A stretch of DNA of 64,000 nt from Alnus glutinosa (Eukaryota; Streptophyta; Magnoliopsida; Fagales; Betulaceae): the NCBI RefSeq assembly GCF_958979055.1, contig NC_084891.1:29942001-30006000 (forward strand), read 5' to 3'. Shown here piece by piece: positions 40,336 to 51,560 of the stretch. The notes under the pieces are model-generated. The model searched no databases. It was not told the DNA's origin and was given only the letters and a program-made list of their open reading frames with translations. The position numbers were made by a program, and so were the translations under genes. Position 1 is the first letter of the stretch, and each line of letters opens with the position of its first letter.

Positions 40336-40620
40336 GATGTTCTTGGAGCCTGGCGCCCTTTGTACATGCATGGAACGATCAGACGATGCCTGCAGGTAAT
40401 TTCGTTGATGGTAACGATGAGCGGACTATTGACTATTTGTGTCCCATGATTCCATGAATATTCGGATCGGATTCAACATATATTGCAAGATGTCATGATC
40501 ATGTGTCGTGCGAATTAAGGGAATAATTAAAGAGGATCTTATCCTAGTTCCGTTCGGTCGTTTTGGGTGTTAATTTCTCTCTTGTAATTTATGGGTTGGA
40601 CTTTACTTCCAAAACTATTT
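40336..40620 (-). promoter_or_regulatory. Conserved upstream block of PHT1 copy b
   Basis: Matches the copy a block with short deletions (the words after GAGCCTGGCG differ). It carries the P1BS site at 40456-40463. It ends about 100 bases from the copia insertion. Confidence 0.6.
40456..40463. promoter_or_regulatory. P1BS-type PHR1-binding site, PHT1 copy b
   Basis: GAATATTC, a match to GNATATNC, about 375 bases upstream of the ATG and in the same sequence context (CCATGAATATTCGGATCGG) as in copy a. Confidence 0.7.
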
Positions 40621-40721
40621 AGGACATGTTGGGTAATACTTGTTTTTTTATTATTATTATTATTTCTCATAATAATAAAAAATAAATGCCAAAGTTATCT
40701 TGCCGATCGAGATGGCCGGAT

Positions 40722-41087
40722 TGTAAGATATTGTATTGTAATGCGGAAATGCTAGTTGTCTTTCATAGTAATAGCTTTACAGTATTTATACACAATAGGA
40801 GTGATAGGAGCAAGCACTCAATGTGCTGTCCATTTACAGAATGTGAACGTTGGGTGTGTGCATGTAAGGAATCTGTCCTATACAGGAGGTGAACGTTGGG
40901 GGGTTGCCTTGTATGAGGTGTGTTGCCATCCTGGTCTGTATGACTGCGGTGACTTTGATTCTGGTTGATAGTTTCCTTATGCGATTGCTGAGACTTTCCT
41001 ATCTTGGTTCCTGATATTGTGATGGTGTGTCTCCTTGAGTGATTGGTGGAAGTTTGTCTGGAGAGATTGATGGAGTATGGTCTAACA
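40722..41087 (-). repeat. 3' LTR of the copia element
   Basis: 366 bp, TG...CA ends in minus orientation, with its own TATAAATA box directed toward PHT1 copy b. The polyprotein stop codon lies inside this LTR. Confidence 0.95.
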
Positions 41088-44000
41088 GCCCCCCGCAAGC
41101 TGAAGGGGGTACGGAGACAACCTTGAGCTTGGATCGGAGGAAGCGAAAGCGGGTGGACGTCAAGCCTTTGGTGAAGACATCTGCGAGCTGATCGTGAGTA
41201 GAAACAAACTTGACAAGAACATCCTTGTTGACGACTTTTTCACGGACAAAATGGTAGTCGACTTCTATGTGCTTGGTACGGGCATGATAGACGGGGTTGG
41301 AGGCGAGAGCTAGAGCGCCAATGTTGTCACACCAGATGGATGGTGGGACTGGGAGAGAGAGGCGGAGATCCTTGAGAAGCATCCGGAGCCAGTAAATTTC
41401 AGTGGTGACAGTGGCGAGGGCGCGATACTCGGCCTCGGTGCTGGAGCGAGCGACGACAGGTTGTTTCTTGGCGCACCAAGAAACGAGACAGGGTCCAAGG
41501 AAGACACCAAAGCCAGTGGTTGAGCGGCGATCGTCAGGGTCGCCCGCCCAATCGGAGTCGCAGTAGGCTTCAAGGGTAAGGGAGCCTTTTTGGAAGAAGA
41601 GACCGTGATCAACACTGCCTTTAAGGTAGCGCAGCACTCGTTTCGCAGCAATCCAGTGGGCGGAGGTGGGAGAATGCATGAACTGGCATAATTGGTTGAC
41701 GGAGTAGGCGATGTCCGGCCTTGTGATAGTGCTGTATTGCAGGGCGCCCACGACCTGGCGGTAGGTGGCAGCATCCGGATCGGAAAGAGGTTCACCGGCA
41801 GCAGCTGAGAGTTTGGAGCCTGAAACAGTTGGAGCAGCATATGGTTTGGCACCAGCCATCGAAGATTTATGGAGGAGATCAATGATGTACTTGGATTGCC
41901 GAAGATGAAGGCCACGAGAATCGCGATGTGCTTGCATGCCAAGGAAGAAACCAAGCTCTCCAAGATCCTTCATAGCAAAAACGGATTGGAGTTGTGCAAT
42001 GATGGAATGCAATGCAGTGGAGTCAGTCCCTGTGATTAAGATATCATCTACATACACCAAAAGATAAAGAGTGACATTAGAATGATAGTAAATAAAGAGA
42101 GAGGTGTCAACAGCAGAGGAATGAAAACCGAGCTCAAGGAGAGCTTGAGAGAGGCGGGTGAACCAAGCCCTTGGGGCCTGTTTGAGGCCGTAGATGGCCT
42201 TGTGCAATCGGCAAACATGATGAGGGTGAGTGGGATCAACAAAGCCGCGAGGCTGCTCCATGAACACGTCCTCGGTGAGGTGGCCGTGGAGAAAGGCGTT
42301 CGAGACATCCAGTTGACGAATGCTCCAGTTGAAGTGAACTGCAATGGCAAGGACCACACGGATTGTAGTGGACTTGATGACGGGGCTGAAGGTTTCTGTA
42401 AAATCGATGCCACTGCGTTGGTCGAAGCCCTTGGCAACCAGGCGGGCTTTGAACCGCTCGACAGTGCCATCTTGCTTGCGTTTAACCTTGTAAACCCATT
42501 TGTTGCGAACGACGTTGTGATGCCGAGGGCGCGGACAAAGAGTCCAGGTACCGTTGGCAAGTAGTGCATCAAACTCAAGGCCCATAGCAGCCCTCCAGTC
42601 AGGGGATGCAGCAGCTTGGGTGTAGCAGGTGGGCTCAAGGGGGGTGACCATAGTGGAGAGAGCTCGAAGTGGATGGCGGGTGGAGTAAAATAATTGGTAG
42701 TTCGAGAAGTCCTTAGGTCGTGAAGAACCAGTACGGGAGCGAGTGATCATAGTGTGAGTAGCAGGGGGAGGGGAAGGAGAGGATAAGGCAGGGAGTAAAG
42801 GGTCTGGAGGGGCAGCCGAGAAGGTGGAGGAAGGAGAGGCAGGGACAGTCGGGGAAGGGAGGGAGGCAGGGGAAACAGGGGAAGGGAGGGAGGCAGGGGA
42901 AGCAGGGGAAGAGAGAAGGCTGGCTGGGGTGGGAGGGGAAGCAGGAAGGTCCATTGGGAAGGAGGGATCTGGAGGGAGAGGTGAGGAGGGGAGGCTGGCT
43001 TGAAGCACAGGCGGGATAGCAGCAGTGGGAATGAGGATAGGATCGGGTGCAGGGGAGGGGGCAGCAGGGATGGTGGAAGTGGTGAGTTTGGCAGGGAAGG
43101 TGGATTCATCAAAGACAACGTGGCGAGTGATGAACACCTTGTTGGAGAGAGGATCTAAACATCGATAGCCCTTGTAGTGCATGCCGTAGCCCAAGAAGAT
43201 GCACCTTTTGCTGCGAAACTTTAACTTGTGAGAGGCATAAGGACGTAAAAAAGGAAAACATAAGCAACCAAAAGACCTAAGCAAGGAATAATCAGGAGTT
43301 TGTTGAAATAACATAAAGTAAGGAGAACAATTCTGCAGCAAAGAGGTAGGCAACCTGTTTATCAAAAACACAGCAGTAAGAAAAGATTCTACCCAATATG
43401 TTGGAGGGAGGCCAGAATGGGCTAACAAGGATAGCCCCATTTCTACAACATGGCGATGCTTTCGTTCGGCTAGACCGTTTTGTTGAGCCGTGTAGGGGCA
43501 GCTAATGCGATGAAAAATACCATGAGTTTCTAAAAAGGAGGTGAATTGCTTAGACAGGAACTCACCACCACCATCGGACTGCAATTGTTTAATGCGAGAA
43601 GAAAATTGATTTTCAACTAAAGACTTAAATTTCTGGAAAGCATTATAAACATCAGATTTGAGAGACAAAGGATATAACCAAGAGTATCTAGAAAAATCAT
43701 CAATAAATAAAACATAGTATCGAAATCCACTCAAAGAGACAATTGGAGAACACCATACATCAGTGTGTATCAACTGTAAGGGGGCAGTGGATACACGGGT
43801 GGAAGGGGGAAAAGGGAGTTGTTTACTTTTAGCTAATTGACAAGGTTCACACACTTCTTTATTGGATAGAGACCCAGTGAAGGGTAAGTGGTGTTTATTC
43901 AAAAGATCACGAACGATGGAGGAGGAGGGGTGGCCAAGGCGAGAATGCCACACATCGACAGAGGTCTTGACACCAAGGAGGGCACTGAGCAGCCGGGTTT

Positions 44001-45366
44001 TGGGAACAACCATCCTGGATGTGTTGATCGGATATAGTCCTCCTTCACTCTTTCCCTCCAGGAGGGTTAGGCCCGTCAGCTTGTCCTTAATAAAGAAGTG
44101 AGTGTCAGTTAGAATAAAAAAGCATTGATTCTCTTTACAGAATTGATTTATAGATAAGAGATTTGCTAGAGCTTGTGGACAATGAAAAACACGAGACATA
44201 TGTAACTTGGCATTATCAGTAGTTAAGGTTAAGGAACCAGTATTGGTGATTTGCAAACCTGAGCCATTGCCAACCGCAATGGTGTCAGAACCGGTGTAAG
44301 GTTCATGGAGATGGAGATTATCCAGTGCAGGAGTCAAGTGATGGTTAGCACCACTGTCTGCATACCAGGTGGAGTCCTCGGGTTGCACTGAATTTTGAGC
44401 GACCATGGCAGCAAGTTGAGCAGGAGGGTGGCGTCCTTGGAAGGCGTAGTCCATCCGGTGAAAACAATCTAGTGCACGGTGACTCGTCTTACCACATATT
44501 TGGCAGGGAGAATACCTGAGAGGGGAAGAGGATTGCTGATGTGCGGGATTTCTGGGGGAGAATTGACGTGGGGCAGGGGCCCGTGGAGGAGTCTGAACTG
44601 ATGCAGGAAAGCGGTGGGCAGTATTGGTGCGTGGAGGAGGTCGAGGCTTCCTGGGAAATGAATGAGATGAAGGCTTGTGGGAAAGCAGTGCAACTGATGT
44701 ATCTGTACCAATGGATTGTTGTTGATTCTCAATGAGTTGCTCAATGGATTGGAGTTCAGTGTTGAAGTCTTCAACTGTGAGGGAGGAGTCTCGGGTAGCA
44801 AGTGAGAGGGAGACCACAAACGGATTGAAGGACGGATTCAGACCACCAAGGATGTAGGTGATCAGTTCGTCATCATCAATAGCTTTGCCAACCGTAGAAA
44901 GTTGGTGTGCCAAGAGTTTGGCAAAGTTCACATATTCAGCGCACGATTTGGAGCCTTGTTGGAGAGTTTGCAATTGGCGACGAAGCTGTGCAATTCTGGT
45001 ACGAGACGGAGATGCAAACTTGGTGGCAAGAAATTTCCAGACTTGATGAGAGGTCTGTAGACCATATATGGTGGATAAAACATTCTCAGAAAGAGTAATA
45101 TTTAGCCAACTAAGAATAAATTGATCCTTCTTAACCCAAAGGGAATAAGCAGGATTCAAGGTTTCTTCCTTGTCAGGAGTAGGAGGAAGAAATTGGGAAG
45201 GGCACGGTTCGGATCCATCAACGATACCCATTAATTCATGGCTTTTCAATATTGGAATGATTGTAAAAGACCATGTGATGTAGTTGGGACCCTCAAGCTT
45301 GAGGGAAACCAAAGGAGTGAGGTTAGGAAAAATATAAGTTGTAGCTGTGGATGAAGAAGAGGCCAT
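40999..45366 (-). CDS. Copia gag-pol polyprotein, full length
   Basis: A single 1455-residue frame with copia order. Gag is about residues 15-250. A CCHC zinc knuckle (CQICGKTSHRALDC) lies near 290 and the aspartic protease site (WYADSGANHH) near 338. A pre-integrase motif (WHSRLGHPSSS) is followed by the integrase core (HTDVWCSPIVSLSGFRYYVL and PYTAQQNGLAERKH). A proline-rich linker precedes the reverse transcriptase (RLVAKGFDQRSGIDF; YVDDILITG), then RNase H (CDSDWAGDPDDRRSTTGFG; DNIGALALASNPV). No frameshift or internal stop is seen. The frame starts about 46 bases after the 5' LTR and ends inside the 3' LTR, both compact features. It is likely able to supply all element functions. Antisense open frames across it are shadows. 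Confidence 0.96.
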   Translation of the reverse strand: MASSSSTATTYIFPNLTPLVSLKLEGPNYITWSFTIIPILKSHELMGIVDGSEPCPSQFLPPTPDKEETLNPAYSLWVKKDQFILSWLNITLSENVLSTIYGLQTSHQVWKFLATKFASPSRTRIAQLRRQLQTLQQGSKSCAEYVNFAKLLAHQLSTVGKAIDDDELITYILGGLNPSFNPFVVSLSLATRDSSLTVEDFNTELQSIEQLIENQQQSIGTDTSVALLSHKPSSHSFPRKPRPPPRTNTAHRFPASVQTPPRAPAPRQFSPRNPAHQQSSSPLRYSPCQICGKTSHRALDCFHRMDYAFQGRHPPAQLAAMVAQNSVQPEDSTWYADSGANHHLTPALDNLHLHEPYTGSDTIAVGNGSGLQITNTGSLTLTTDNAKLHMSRVFHCPQALANLLSINQFCKENQCFFILTDTHFFIKDKLTGLTLLEGKSEGGLYPINTSRMVVPKTRLLSALLGVKTSVDVWHSRLGHPSSSIVRDLLNKHHLPFTGSLSNKEVCEPCQLAKSKQLPFPPSTRVSTAPLQLIHTDVWCSPIVSLSGFRYYVLFIDDFSRYSWLYPLSLKSDVYNAFQKFKSLVENQFSSRIKQLQSDGGGEFLSKQFTSFLETHGIFHRISCPYTAQQNGLAERKHRHVVEMGLSLLAHSGLPPTYWVESFLTAVFLINRLPTSLLQNCSPYFMLFQQTPDYSLLRSFGCLCFPFLRPYASHKLKFRSKRCIFLGYGMHYKGYRCLDPLSNKVFITRHVVFDESTFPAKLTTSTIPAAPSPAPDPILIPTAAIPPVLQASLPSSPLPPDPSFPMDLPASPPTPASLLSSPASPASLPSPVSPASLPSPTVPASPSSTFSAAPPDPLLPALSSPSPPPATHTMITRSRTGSSRPKDFSNYQLFYSTRHPLRALSTMVTPLEPTCYTQAAASPDWRAAMGLEFDALLANGTWTLCPRPRHHNVVRNKWVYKVKRKQDGTVERFKARLVAKGFDQRSGIDFTETFSPVIKSTTIRVVLAIAVHFNWSIRQLDVSNAFLHGHLTEDVFMEQPRGFVDPTHPHHVCRLHKAIYGLKQAPRAWFTRLSQALLELGFHSSAVDTSLFIYYHSNVTLYLLVYVDDILITGTDSTALHSIIAQLQSVFAMKDLGELGFFLGMQAHRDSRGLHLRQSKYIIDLLHKSSMAGAKPYAAPTVSGSKLSAAAGEPLSDPDAATYRQVVGALQYSTITRPDIAYSVNQLCQFMHSPTSAHWIAAKRVLRYLKGSVDHGLFFQKGSLTLEAYCDSDWAGDPDDRRSTTGFGVFLGPCLVSWCAKKQPVVARSSTEAEYRALATVTTEIYWLRMLLKDLRLSLPVPPSIWCDNIGALALASNPVYHARTKHIEVDYHFVREKVVNKDVLVKFVSTHDQLADVFTKGLTSTRFRFLRSKLKVVSVPPSACGGLLDHTPSISPDKLPPITQGDTPSQYQEPR

Positions 45367-45412
45367 AGGATCAAAAACAGCGTGAGCTTCTTTTAGGGAT
45401 GCTCTGATACCA

Positions 45413-45778
45413 TGTAAGATATTGTATTGTAATGCGGAAATGCTAGTTGTCTTTCATAGTAATAGCTTTACAGTATTTATACACAATAGGAGTGATAGGA
45501 GCAAGCACTCAATGTGCTGTCCATTTACAGAATGTGAACGTTGGGTGTGTGCATGTAAGGAATCTGTCCTATACAGGAGGTGAACGTTGGGGGGTTGCCT
45601 TGTATGAGGTGTGTTGCCATCCTGGTCTGTATGACTGCGGTGACTTTGATTCTGGTTGATAGTTTCCTTATGCGATTGCTGAGACTTTCCTATCTTGGTT
45701 CCTGATATTGTGATGGTGTGTCTCCTTGAGTGATTGGTGGAAGTTTGTCTGGAGAGATTGATGGAGTATGGTCTAACA
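45413..45778 (-). repeat. 5' LTR of the copia element
   Basis: Identical by eye to the LTR at 40722-41087. It is followed, in transcription direction, by the TGGTATCAGAGC primer site and the polyprotein ATG at 45366. Confidence 0.95.
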
Positions 45779-45783
45779 CGGAT

Positions 45784-47112
45784 AATATAACCCATGTCAA
45801 TGTTCTAATGGAAGTCGTCCAATGGAGATAGCGATGAAGAATCTTTGTTTCAAATATTATAGGTGTATGTCTCCCCCAAGAGCAGCATCGTCGCAATATA
45901 AGTTGTTTTTTATCTTTGATTTTTCTGTCCAGAGATTCTATTTCTTGGATTCTGGTACTGACACCAGTTACACCCGCGCTGGACGGAGATTCTCAGCCGA
46001 CAAATACTATATGGTGTCCTGGTTTAAGAAGCAGGAAACATGAGTCGGAAAGCAATCGATCATTGGAGTGTCCTGGTCAGGTTTACAAGACGATGTAGGT
46101 GGGATAATTTTTTTTTTGTCTTTTTGGGGTTTTCCGCTCAACAATTTTCTTCTGAACACATGAAACTTCCAAGATAATGAGTACCTAGAATGGTTCCCCT
46201 TCCCCGTGTATAAACATGTAGTAAGATATTAGATATTCTCTAAAAACTATAGAAAATTAGAGTAAAAATAAACCTGCTGTCCATGTTGATACAAATTGCA
46301 TTAATTCACCCTGCCTGATGTCATCCATGTTACGAATTGGAATCTTACTTGCTTCCGATTGTTAAAATGTTTTTTTTTTTTTTTTTTTTTGTCGAAACAA
46401 AAATATTAACAAATAATTTAATATACACAGCCTCAAAATTTTAGTTGGAGTTTTGAAAGTAACAGAAATGGAAGCCCACTCTACCAACAGTTGCATAACA
46501 GTTGTGCACCACTCTAAAGACATGGGATGGGTTCTACGTGAGACCCATGCGATGGAACCCACCTTGTAGGACCCATCCCATGTTTCTAAGACCTTGTGCA
46601 ATTGTTGTGTAAGAGTCATTTTCCTTATTATTTACCAATTCAACCGGTTTATCTCACAGGCACAGCGCCACTTTCGTAATTTATAGATAGCTTCAATTGG
46701 TCTTATTTTTGGCCAAATACAAAAGAGAAAACATGCTCGTGTTTTATGGCGGAAGACACGTCTCAACCCATAAATGGATTCCATGTCCTTCCTCCATGGA
46801 GTCTTTCTACACATGCACCCCTTATCCCTCTTGTCACCCCTTTATAACATGCATCAGAGACAACTTTTTAATAAAAATCAATTTTTTTAAGGAAAAGAGG
46901 GTGTCAAGGGGGGATGAAAGACTCATCTCTAACATTTCCCTTCCTCCATGTTCAAATTATTGATATCTGATATTTTAAAGATATTTCACTTTTTAATTGT
47001 TTACAAATGCTCTTTAGAAGGTAATTTAAATTACTTTTTAATTGTAATGCAAGTATTTTTTGCTTTTTAATTAAAAAGCATTAAGAAACTAGCCCTAATG
47101 TTATTTGACTGG
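45784..47112. other. Unit B upstream DNA displaced by the copia element
   Basis: Immediately resumes the sequence cut by the copia insertion. ACCAATTCAACCGGTTTA at 46633 and CACAGCGCCACTTTCGTAAT at 46661 match unit A at 31464 and 31491. A MITE-like inverted repeat at about 46478-46618 contains ACATGGGATGGGTTC and its near-inverse GGACCCATCCCATGT. No gene is seen. Confidence 0.5.
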
Positions 47113-48600
47113 TTGTAACAACCCCGGCCCGATAAAGGGTAGAATCGTCAATTTACTCTCTCAGGGGCGCAAAGATTACAAAGGTTTACCAGAGCAATTG
47201 CTACATGCGATTTGAAATGCATAATAGAGTAAAAACATCAATTCTTTTAAACTTCATAAAATGCAGAAAAGTTTTGTTGTAAATAAAAATATAACTATTA
47301 TTCTTTATTAAAAATTCATCATCGTGCCAATGAACTTATTATAAGAAAAATAGTATGCAGCTTAAATGGACTTAATTATTACCCTCGCCCCCATTCCGGC
47401 CTCATAGACTTAACTCCTGATCACCATAAAACAAAAAGTAAAACTGAATGAGCCGAAAGGCTCAGTAAGTAAATCCCCAACCAAAAAATAGTTGGGTTAA
47501 ATTCATTTTCTTTAAAACCCTTTACTTAAAACAATTTATTTTCTGTAGCATTTCAAGGTACAATTAACACATAACTATTTAAACACGATAAACCTTCTTC
47601 TTTAAAACCTTTTTTTCAAAAATTGAATCTCTTGAAAATCCTTCCTAAACTCCTTTATCTCATATCGTTAATTAAATGCAATACAATTCTCAATAAAACC
47701 AAGTTAAAACATATTCTTTCATTTGAAACATAAAATTATTCATATATGCGTAAAACTGATTTCTCATAATAGGGCCCATGTACACTATTACGCCATGTGT
47801 ACTTTGGGTTGCGTGGCCAATGAGAACCCCAGGAAGGTAAACTGTGGCCACAGGCCTGTCCCGTCAGCTAATTAATCAAAGTGCACTTAGCATGGCCTAG
47901 GGATGGATTACCGCTTTCTCAAAGTCTTTCAGCGGTTGCACTTCCATCCAAGCAACGGTACCGAGCTTAAACCTCTGTGAATCTCTGTGAATATCTCTGG
48001 GGCAAAAAATAGTCTCCTCCACACACGTGTCTCATTTATAAAAATATTTCTCATTCTCATAAATTATTCTTATTCTTTTCACTAGGCTTGATAACTATTG
48101 AGGCAACATGTGAGAGAGTTTTTACACTCCTCTTTTCATTAATTTCAAAAAGTGGTAACTTCCCATCTCGGGAATCAAATAAGTAATTTACTATAATTAG
48201 AAAGTCCTTTATAACTAAAGCTTTTCTTAAAACCGTTGATTTCAAAAATATCATTTCTACCGACGACTTTCATATCAAAACTTTTTTAAAACAATCCTTC
48301 ATGCATCAATGTAAATTTGAAATACATAACTAGAACAATTATTTGTAAATATACTAGAATCAATGGATCAAATGATATGACATAAAATAATTTTAAAAGG
48401 GGTAGAGGATCCACTTACCTCTCTAAATGGAGCTAAGACAAATTCCTTGACAACTAGCTAATCACCTTAATACAAGTTCTAACAAATTAATAGTACATAC
48501 TCATCATTAGAAAATATCCAGACACTGCTATGGTTCGTCTTGCTAGCCTATTGAGAATGGATTTCTGAGGTATGTTTAACGACATTAACCAAATAATAAT
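47113..48600 (-). mobile_element. Probable LTR (solo or degenerate) of a plant retrotransposon
   Basis: The left edge TGTAACAACCCCGGCCCG is, on the minus strand, CGGGCCGGGGTTGTTACA, a common plant LTR 3' end. Words such as GAGCCGAAAGGCTCAGTAAG inside also recur in plant LTRs. No gag/pol frame or matching second LTR is in the window. The right limit and target duplication are not resolved. Confidence 0.4.
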
Positions 48601-48959
48601 TAAATCATTAAATAAGAAATAACATTTTTTTTATTATTTGAAATAGGACTCAATAAAGGCAAACGTCATAAGAAATATTTTCTATTAGAGTCATAATTTG
48701 ATGAAGTTCCATGTGGTTAATAAAATAAGAAAAGAGGTTGCATATGCTGTGAATACCAACCTCATTATATATATACATATAAATTACCAAAATATAATAG
48801 ATTATTAAAGTAACTCCATAAAATATATAATAGGACTTATCAACACCAGTTATTTTACACTTTGTATATTCGTGTTAACATATATTAAAAGAATATATTA
48901 ACACGTGCTAGTAACTGTGAATTTTTTTGTAGACCTGACCAATGATCAGGAATTTTTTT

Positions 48960-49712
48960 TATAATTCCTCACATATCTCTAATGTCGTAGCTTTGTAGTC
49001 AAGAAAGTTTATTTCTTGACATATAACTTATGTGTCAGGAAAATTTCCTGGCACATAAGTTATGTGTCAGTAAAATTGATTTTCTGACACATGATATATG
49101 TGCAGGGAATTAATTTTGCTGGCACATAAATCATGTGCCAAGAAACTCAATTTTCTGGCACATATATATGTGCCACGAAACATAATATATGTGCCATAAA
49201 ATCGTGTTTCATTGCACATGATTTATGTGCCACTAAACCTTAGTTTCCATTAGTTTACTGGCACATATATCATGTGCCAGGAAAGTTGATTTTCAATTTA
49301 AAAAATTTGATTATACTGGAATTATTCCAATATAATCAATTTTTTTAAAACCTTATAAAATATATAATCAAAATTGACAAATAACCAAGGGAAAACATAT
49401 TATATATTTAATTAATATAACAAAATAGCATCAAACAATCCCAACTATTAATTAAGAAACATCCAAGTACTATACTAGTTGTTACAAAAAATTAATATGA
49501 TCAATCACATAGTCATCAACAAGCTACAAAAGTATTTAGTTAGATTTTTAATCAATCCGGACTGTGTCTCCCCATTCCTGAAGGTGTATATCCCAAGTCC
49601 TTGCATTTTGTCTGCAAAATATTCCCCAACATGTATTCTCATTCCTGCATTTTCATATGTAGTTTATCATCAGTAGTTTATCATTCTCTCAAAGATGACT
49701 TGTATGGAAGAT

Positions 49713-49749
<37 letters not shown>

Positions 49750-49812
49750 TAGGGGTAACATACCGATGGAGTTCGAGGGAGGAGATCGAGTCGATGAGGG
49801 CAGCGCTGCATC

Positions 49813-49848
<36 letters not shown>

Positions 49849-50443
49849 CTGAGATGGAGAGATATGAGGGGAAAAAAGATTGAAAAAAAAAAAAAAAAAC
49901 AAATAATGCTACTTACAGGAGATGAGGGAGAGATATGAGGGGAAAAAATTGAAAAAAAAAAAAAAAACAACAAATAATGCTACTTATTTACGGGAGATGA
50001 GGGAGAGATATGAGGGGAAAGGGAGAGATATGAGGGGAAAGGGAGCAAAAAGATAGGAAAAATTTATATTAATGCGTACGTGTGCATCAGTTAGTAAAGG
50101 AAAACTGATTGAATCGTGAAAACAGAATTAGAATTAGGCGGGCTTTTAATTTTGCCAAAAATATTCATGGCATATGTCTAAATGTCAGGAATTTAAAATT
50201 ATATGACATTAAATTATAATTTTCTGGCACATATTTAAAAGCCACAAATTTTTTTATAATTTTCTTGACCAATAAAATTATGTGTCAAGAAAGTTTAACA
50301 TTCCTGGCACATTGTGAAATGTCAGGAATTTTTTTCTTTTTTCCTGACATTTTTTTGACAATGTGCCACAATAAAAAATATTATCCTGACATTTATATAA
50401 ATGTCAAGATTAAAACGTCAAGAAAGGCATTTTTTTTTTGCAG
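48960..50443. mobile_element. Non-autonomous element with GGCACATNNNATGTGCC palindrome arrays; right end abuts PHT1 copy c
   Basis: The arms consist of repeated palindromes such as CTGGCACATAAATCATGTGCC (49118) and GACACATAACTTATGTGTC-like words. The middle (49719-50040) has two (GA)n runs, 49719-49747 and 49819-49847, and a tandem repeat containing GAGATATGAGGGGAAA. The right end reads TTTTTTTTTTGCAGTG at 50430-50445 directly against PHT1 exon sequence, resembling the TTTTTGTAGTG end of the element at 57087. The left border is not certain. No transposase frame is present. Confidence 0.6.
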
Positions 50444-50445
50444 TG

Positions 50446-50702
50446 GCGGTGCCCAAAAGAGCCATTGCCAGCATAGTTGAAGTGACGGCAGGTGGAACCT
50501 TGTACTTCGAGTCCTCCTTATCAACCTTTTCATAGTACACACGTCCGATGAGTGTCATGATCGGAGGGATACAAAAGAGGTCGTAGGCATCGGTGAAGAG
50601 GCCCATGCCGGCTATGACGATGGCCTTGAAGTGATATAACTGAGTTGTTGCGGTGTCAAGGGCTGAAAGAACTTTCAACGCCATTCTTGTAAAATTTTCC
50701 AA
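50446..50702 (-). pseudogene. PHT1 copy c, 5' fragment of exon 1 only
   Basis: Encodes the first 85 or so residues ([20 protein letters not shown] onward to MALLGTA), nearly identical to copy b. Homology stops exactly where the palindrome-array element begins. No PHT1 sequence resumes on the far side, so at least 80% of the gene is gone, including the signature and exon 2. Its upstream region is still recognisable. It cannot make a transporter. Confidence 0.92.
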
Positions 50703-51098
50703 GGGCTTAGAGATATCTCTCTTCCTTTTATTTAGCTCTTAACTAGACTCTCCATACTAGAGGGAGAGACTGAAATGCTTGACCTCCTAGATATCGTTTA
50801 TAAACTGTGTCGTACGTCTGGTGTTGGACTTTTGACTCTGTATACGTGTTGTAGTTTTGTACTTTTGTAAGGTGCCAATTCCAATGATTCATGCCCTTCC
50901 TTCCTTCCTTCCAAATGAAGAATTTAATCCACACGTGAAAAAATATGTTAAAGTATTATTTAAATAATTTACCATTTAAGACGTACCTGATTAGGTTTAA
51001 CCCAGATTAACTTCTTTTGATTTTTTTTTAATTATTATTTGATTAGTAAATGATTCAATTAAACAGATTATCCATTTTGTATGATCAGCCTGAATATT

Positions 51099-51290
51099 GA
51101 TGTTCTTTGAGCCTGGCGTGACCTCAAATCCTTTGTACCTGGAACGATCAGACGATACCTGCAGGTAATTTCGTTCATGGTACTATTTGTGTCCCTTGAT
51201 TTCATGAATATTCGGATTGGATTCAATATTTGATGTCATGATGATGCATGTGTGACGTGCGAAGGGAACAACGAGGATCGATCTTGGCCC
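51099..51290 (-). promoter_or_regulatory. Relic upstream block of PHT1 copy c with P1BS site
   Basis: GATGTTCTTTGAGCCTGGCG at 51099 and GAATATTC at 51206-51213 (GNATATNC) match the other copies. A stretch just before it, ending AACAGATTATCCATTTTG, is shared only with copy d (62760), grouping c with d. Confidence 0.6.
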
Positions 51291-51299
51291 GGCTTAATA

Positions 51300-51560
51300 A
51301 CTCTCCCCTGCTTTTTTTTATGGAAAAATTTTCTTATCGAGTAAAAGTAAAAAGTAATTGATAGTAAAAAGTGATTAATGTGATATAAAATAAAAAATAT
51401 TATATGATAAAATAAAAGAAATTTGTATTATAGTGAATTTTTTTATTTAAATGAAAAAAAAAAAATTATTTATGTGATATAAAAAATAAAAAATGTTAAG
51501 AATGTTTTGAAGTTGATATTTTTTGGGAGATGTGAAAATAAAGGGAGGGGAGGGGAGGGG
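51300..51560. mobile_element. AT-rich MITE-like insertion in the copy c upstream region
   Basis: Splits sequence that is continuous in copies a and b (left flank in CGAGGATCGATCTT; right flank GGGTGTTTCGCTTGTAATTT). The insert contains AAGAATGTTTTGAAGTTGAT, as in the copy b intron. Ends are not defined. Confidence 0.45.

Larger units (their letters stand above)
40722..45778 (-). mobile_element. Complete, young Ty1/copia LTR retrotransposon
   Basis: Two 366-bp LTRs (40722-41087 and 45413-45778) start TGTAAGAT and end TCTAACA in plus orientation; I compared them line by line and found no difference. The perfect 5-bp duplication CGGAT flanks the element (40717-40721 and 45779-45783). Transcription runs leftward. 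The primer-binding site TGGTATCAGAGC (minus strand, 45401-45412) adjoins the 5' LTR and matches the 3' end of initiator tRNA-Met. A purine tract ending GCGGGGGGC adjoins the 3' LTR. A TATAAATA box lies in each LTR (40783-40790; 45474-45481). The polyprotein frame is unbroken. Identical LTRs imply a very recent insertion. Confidence 0.97.

Noticed and set aside
41310-44819. Open frames of 116-217 codons, both strands, inside the copia element
   Set aside because: They are alternative-frame shadows of the 1455-codon polyprotein, with biased composition mirroring it.
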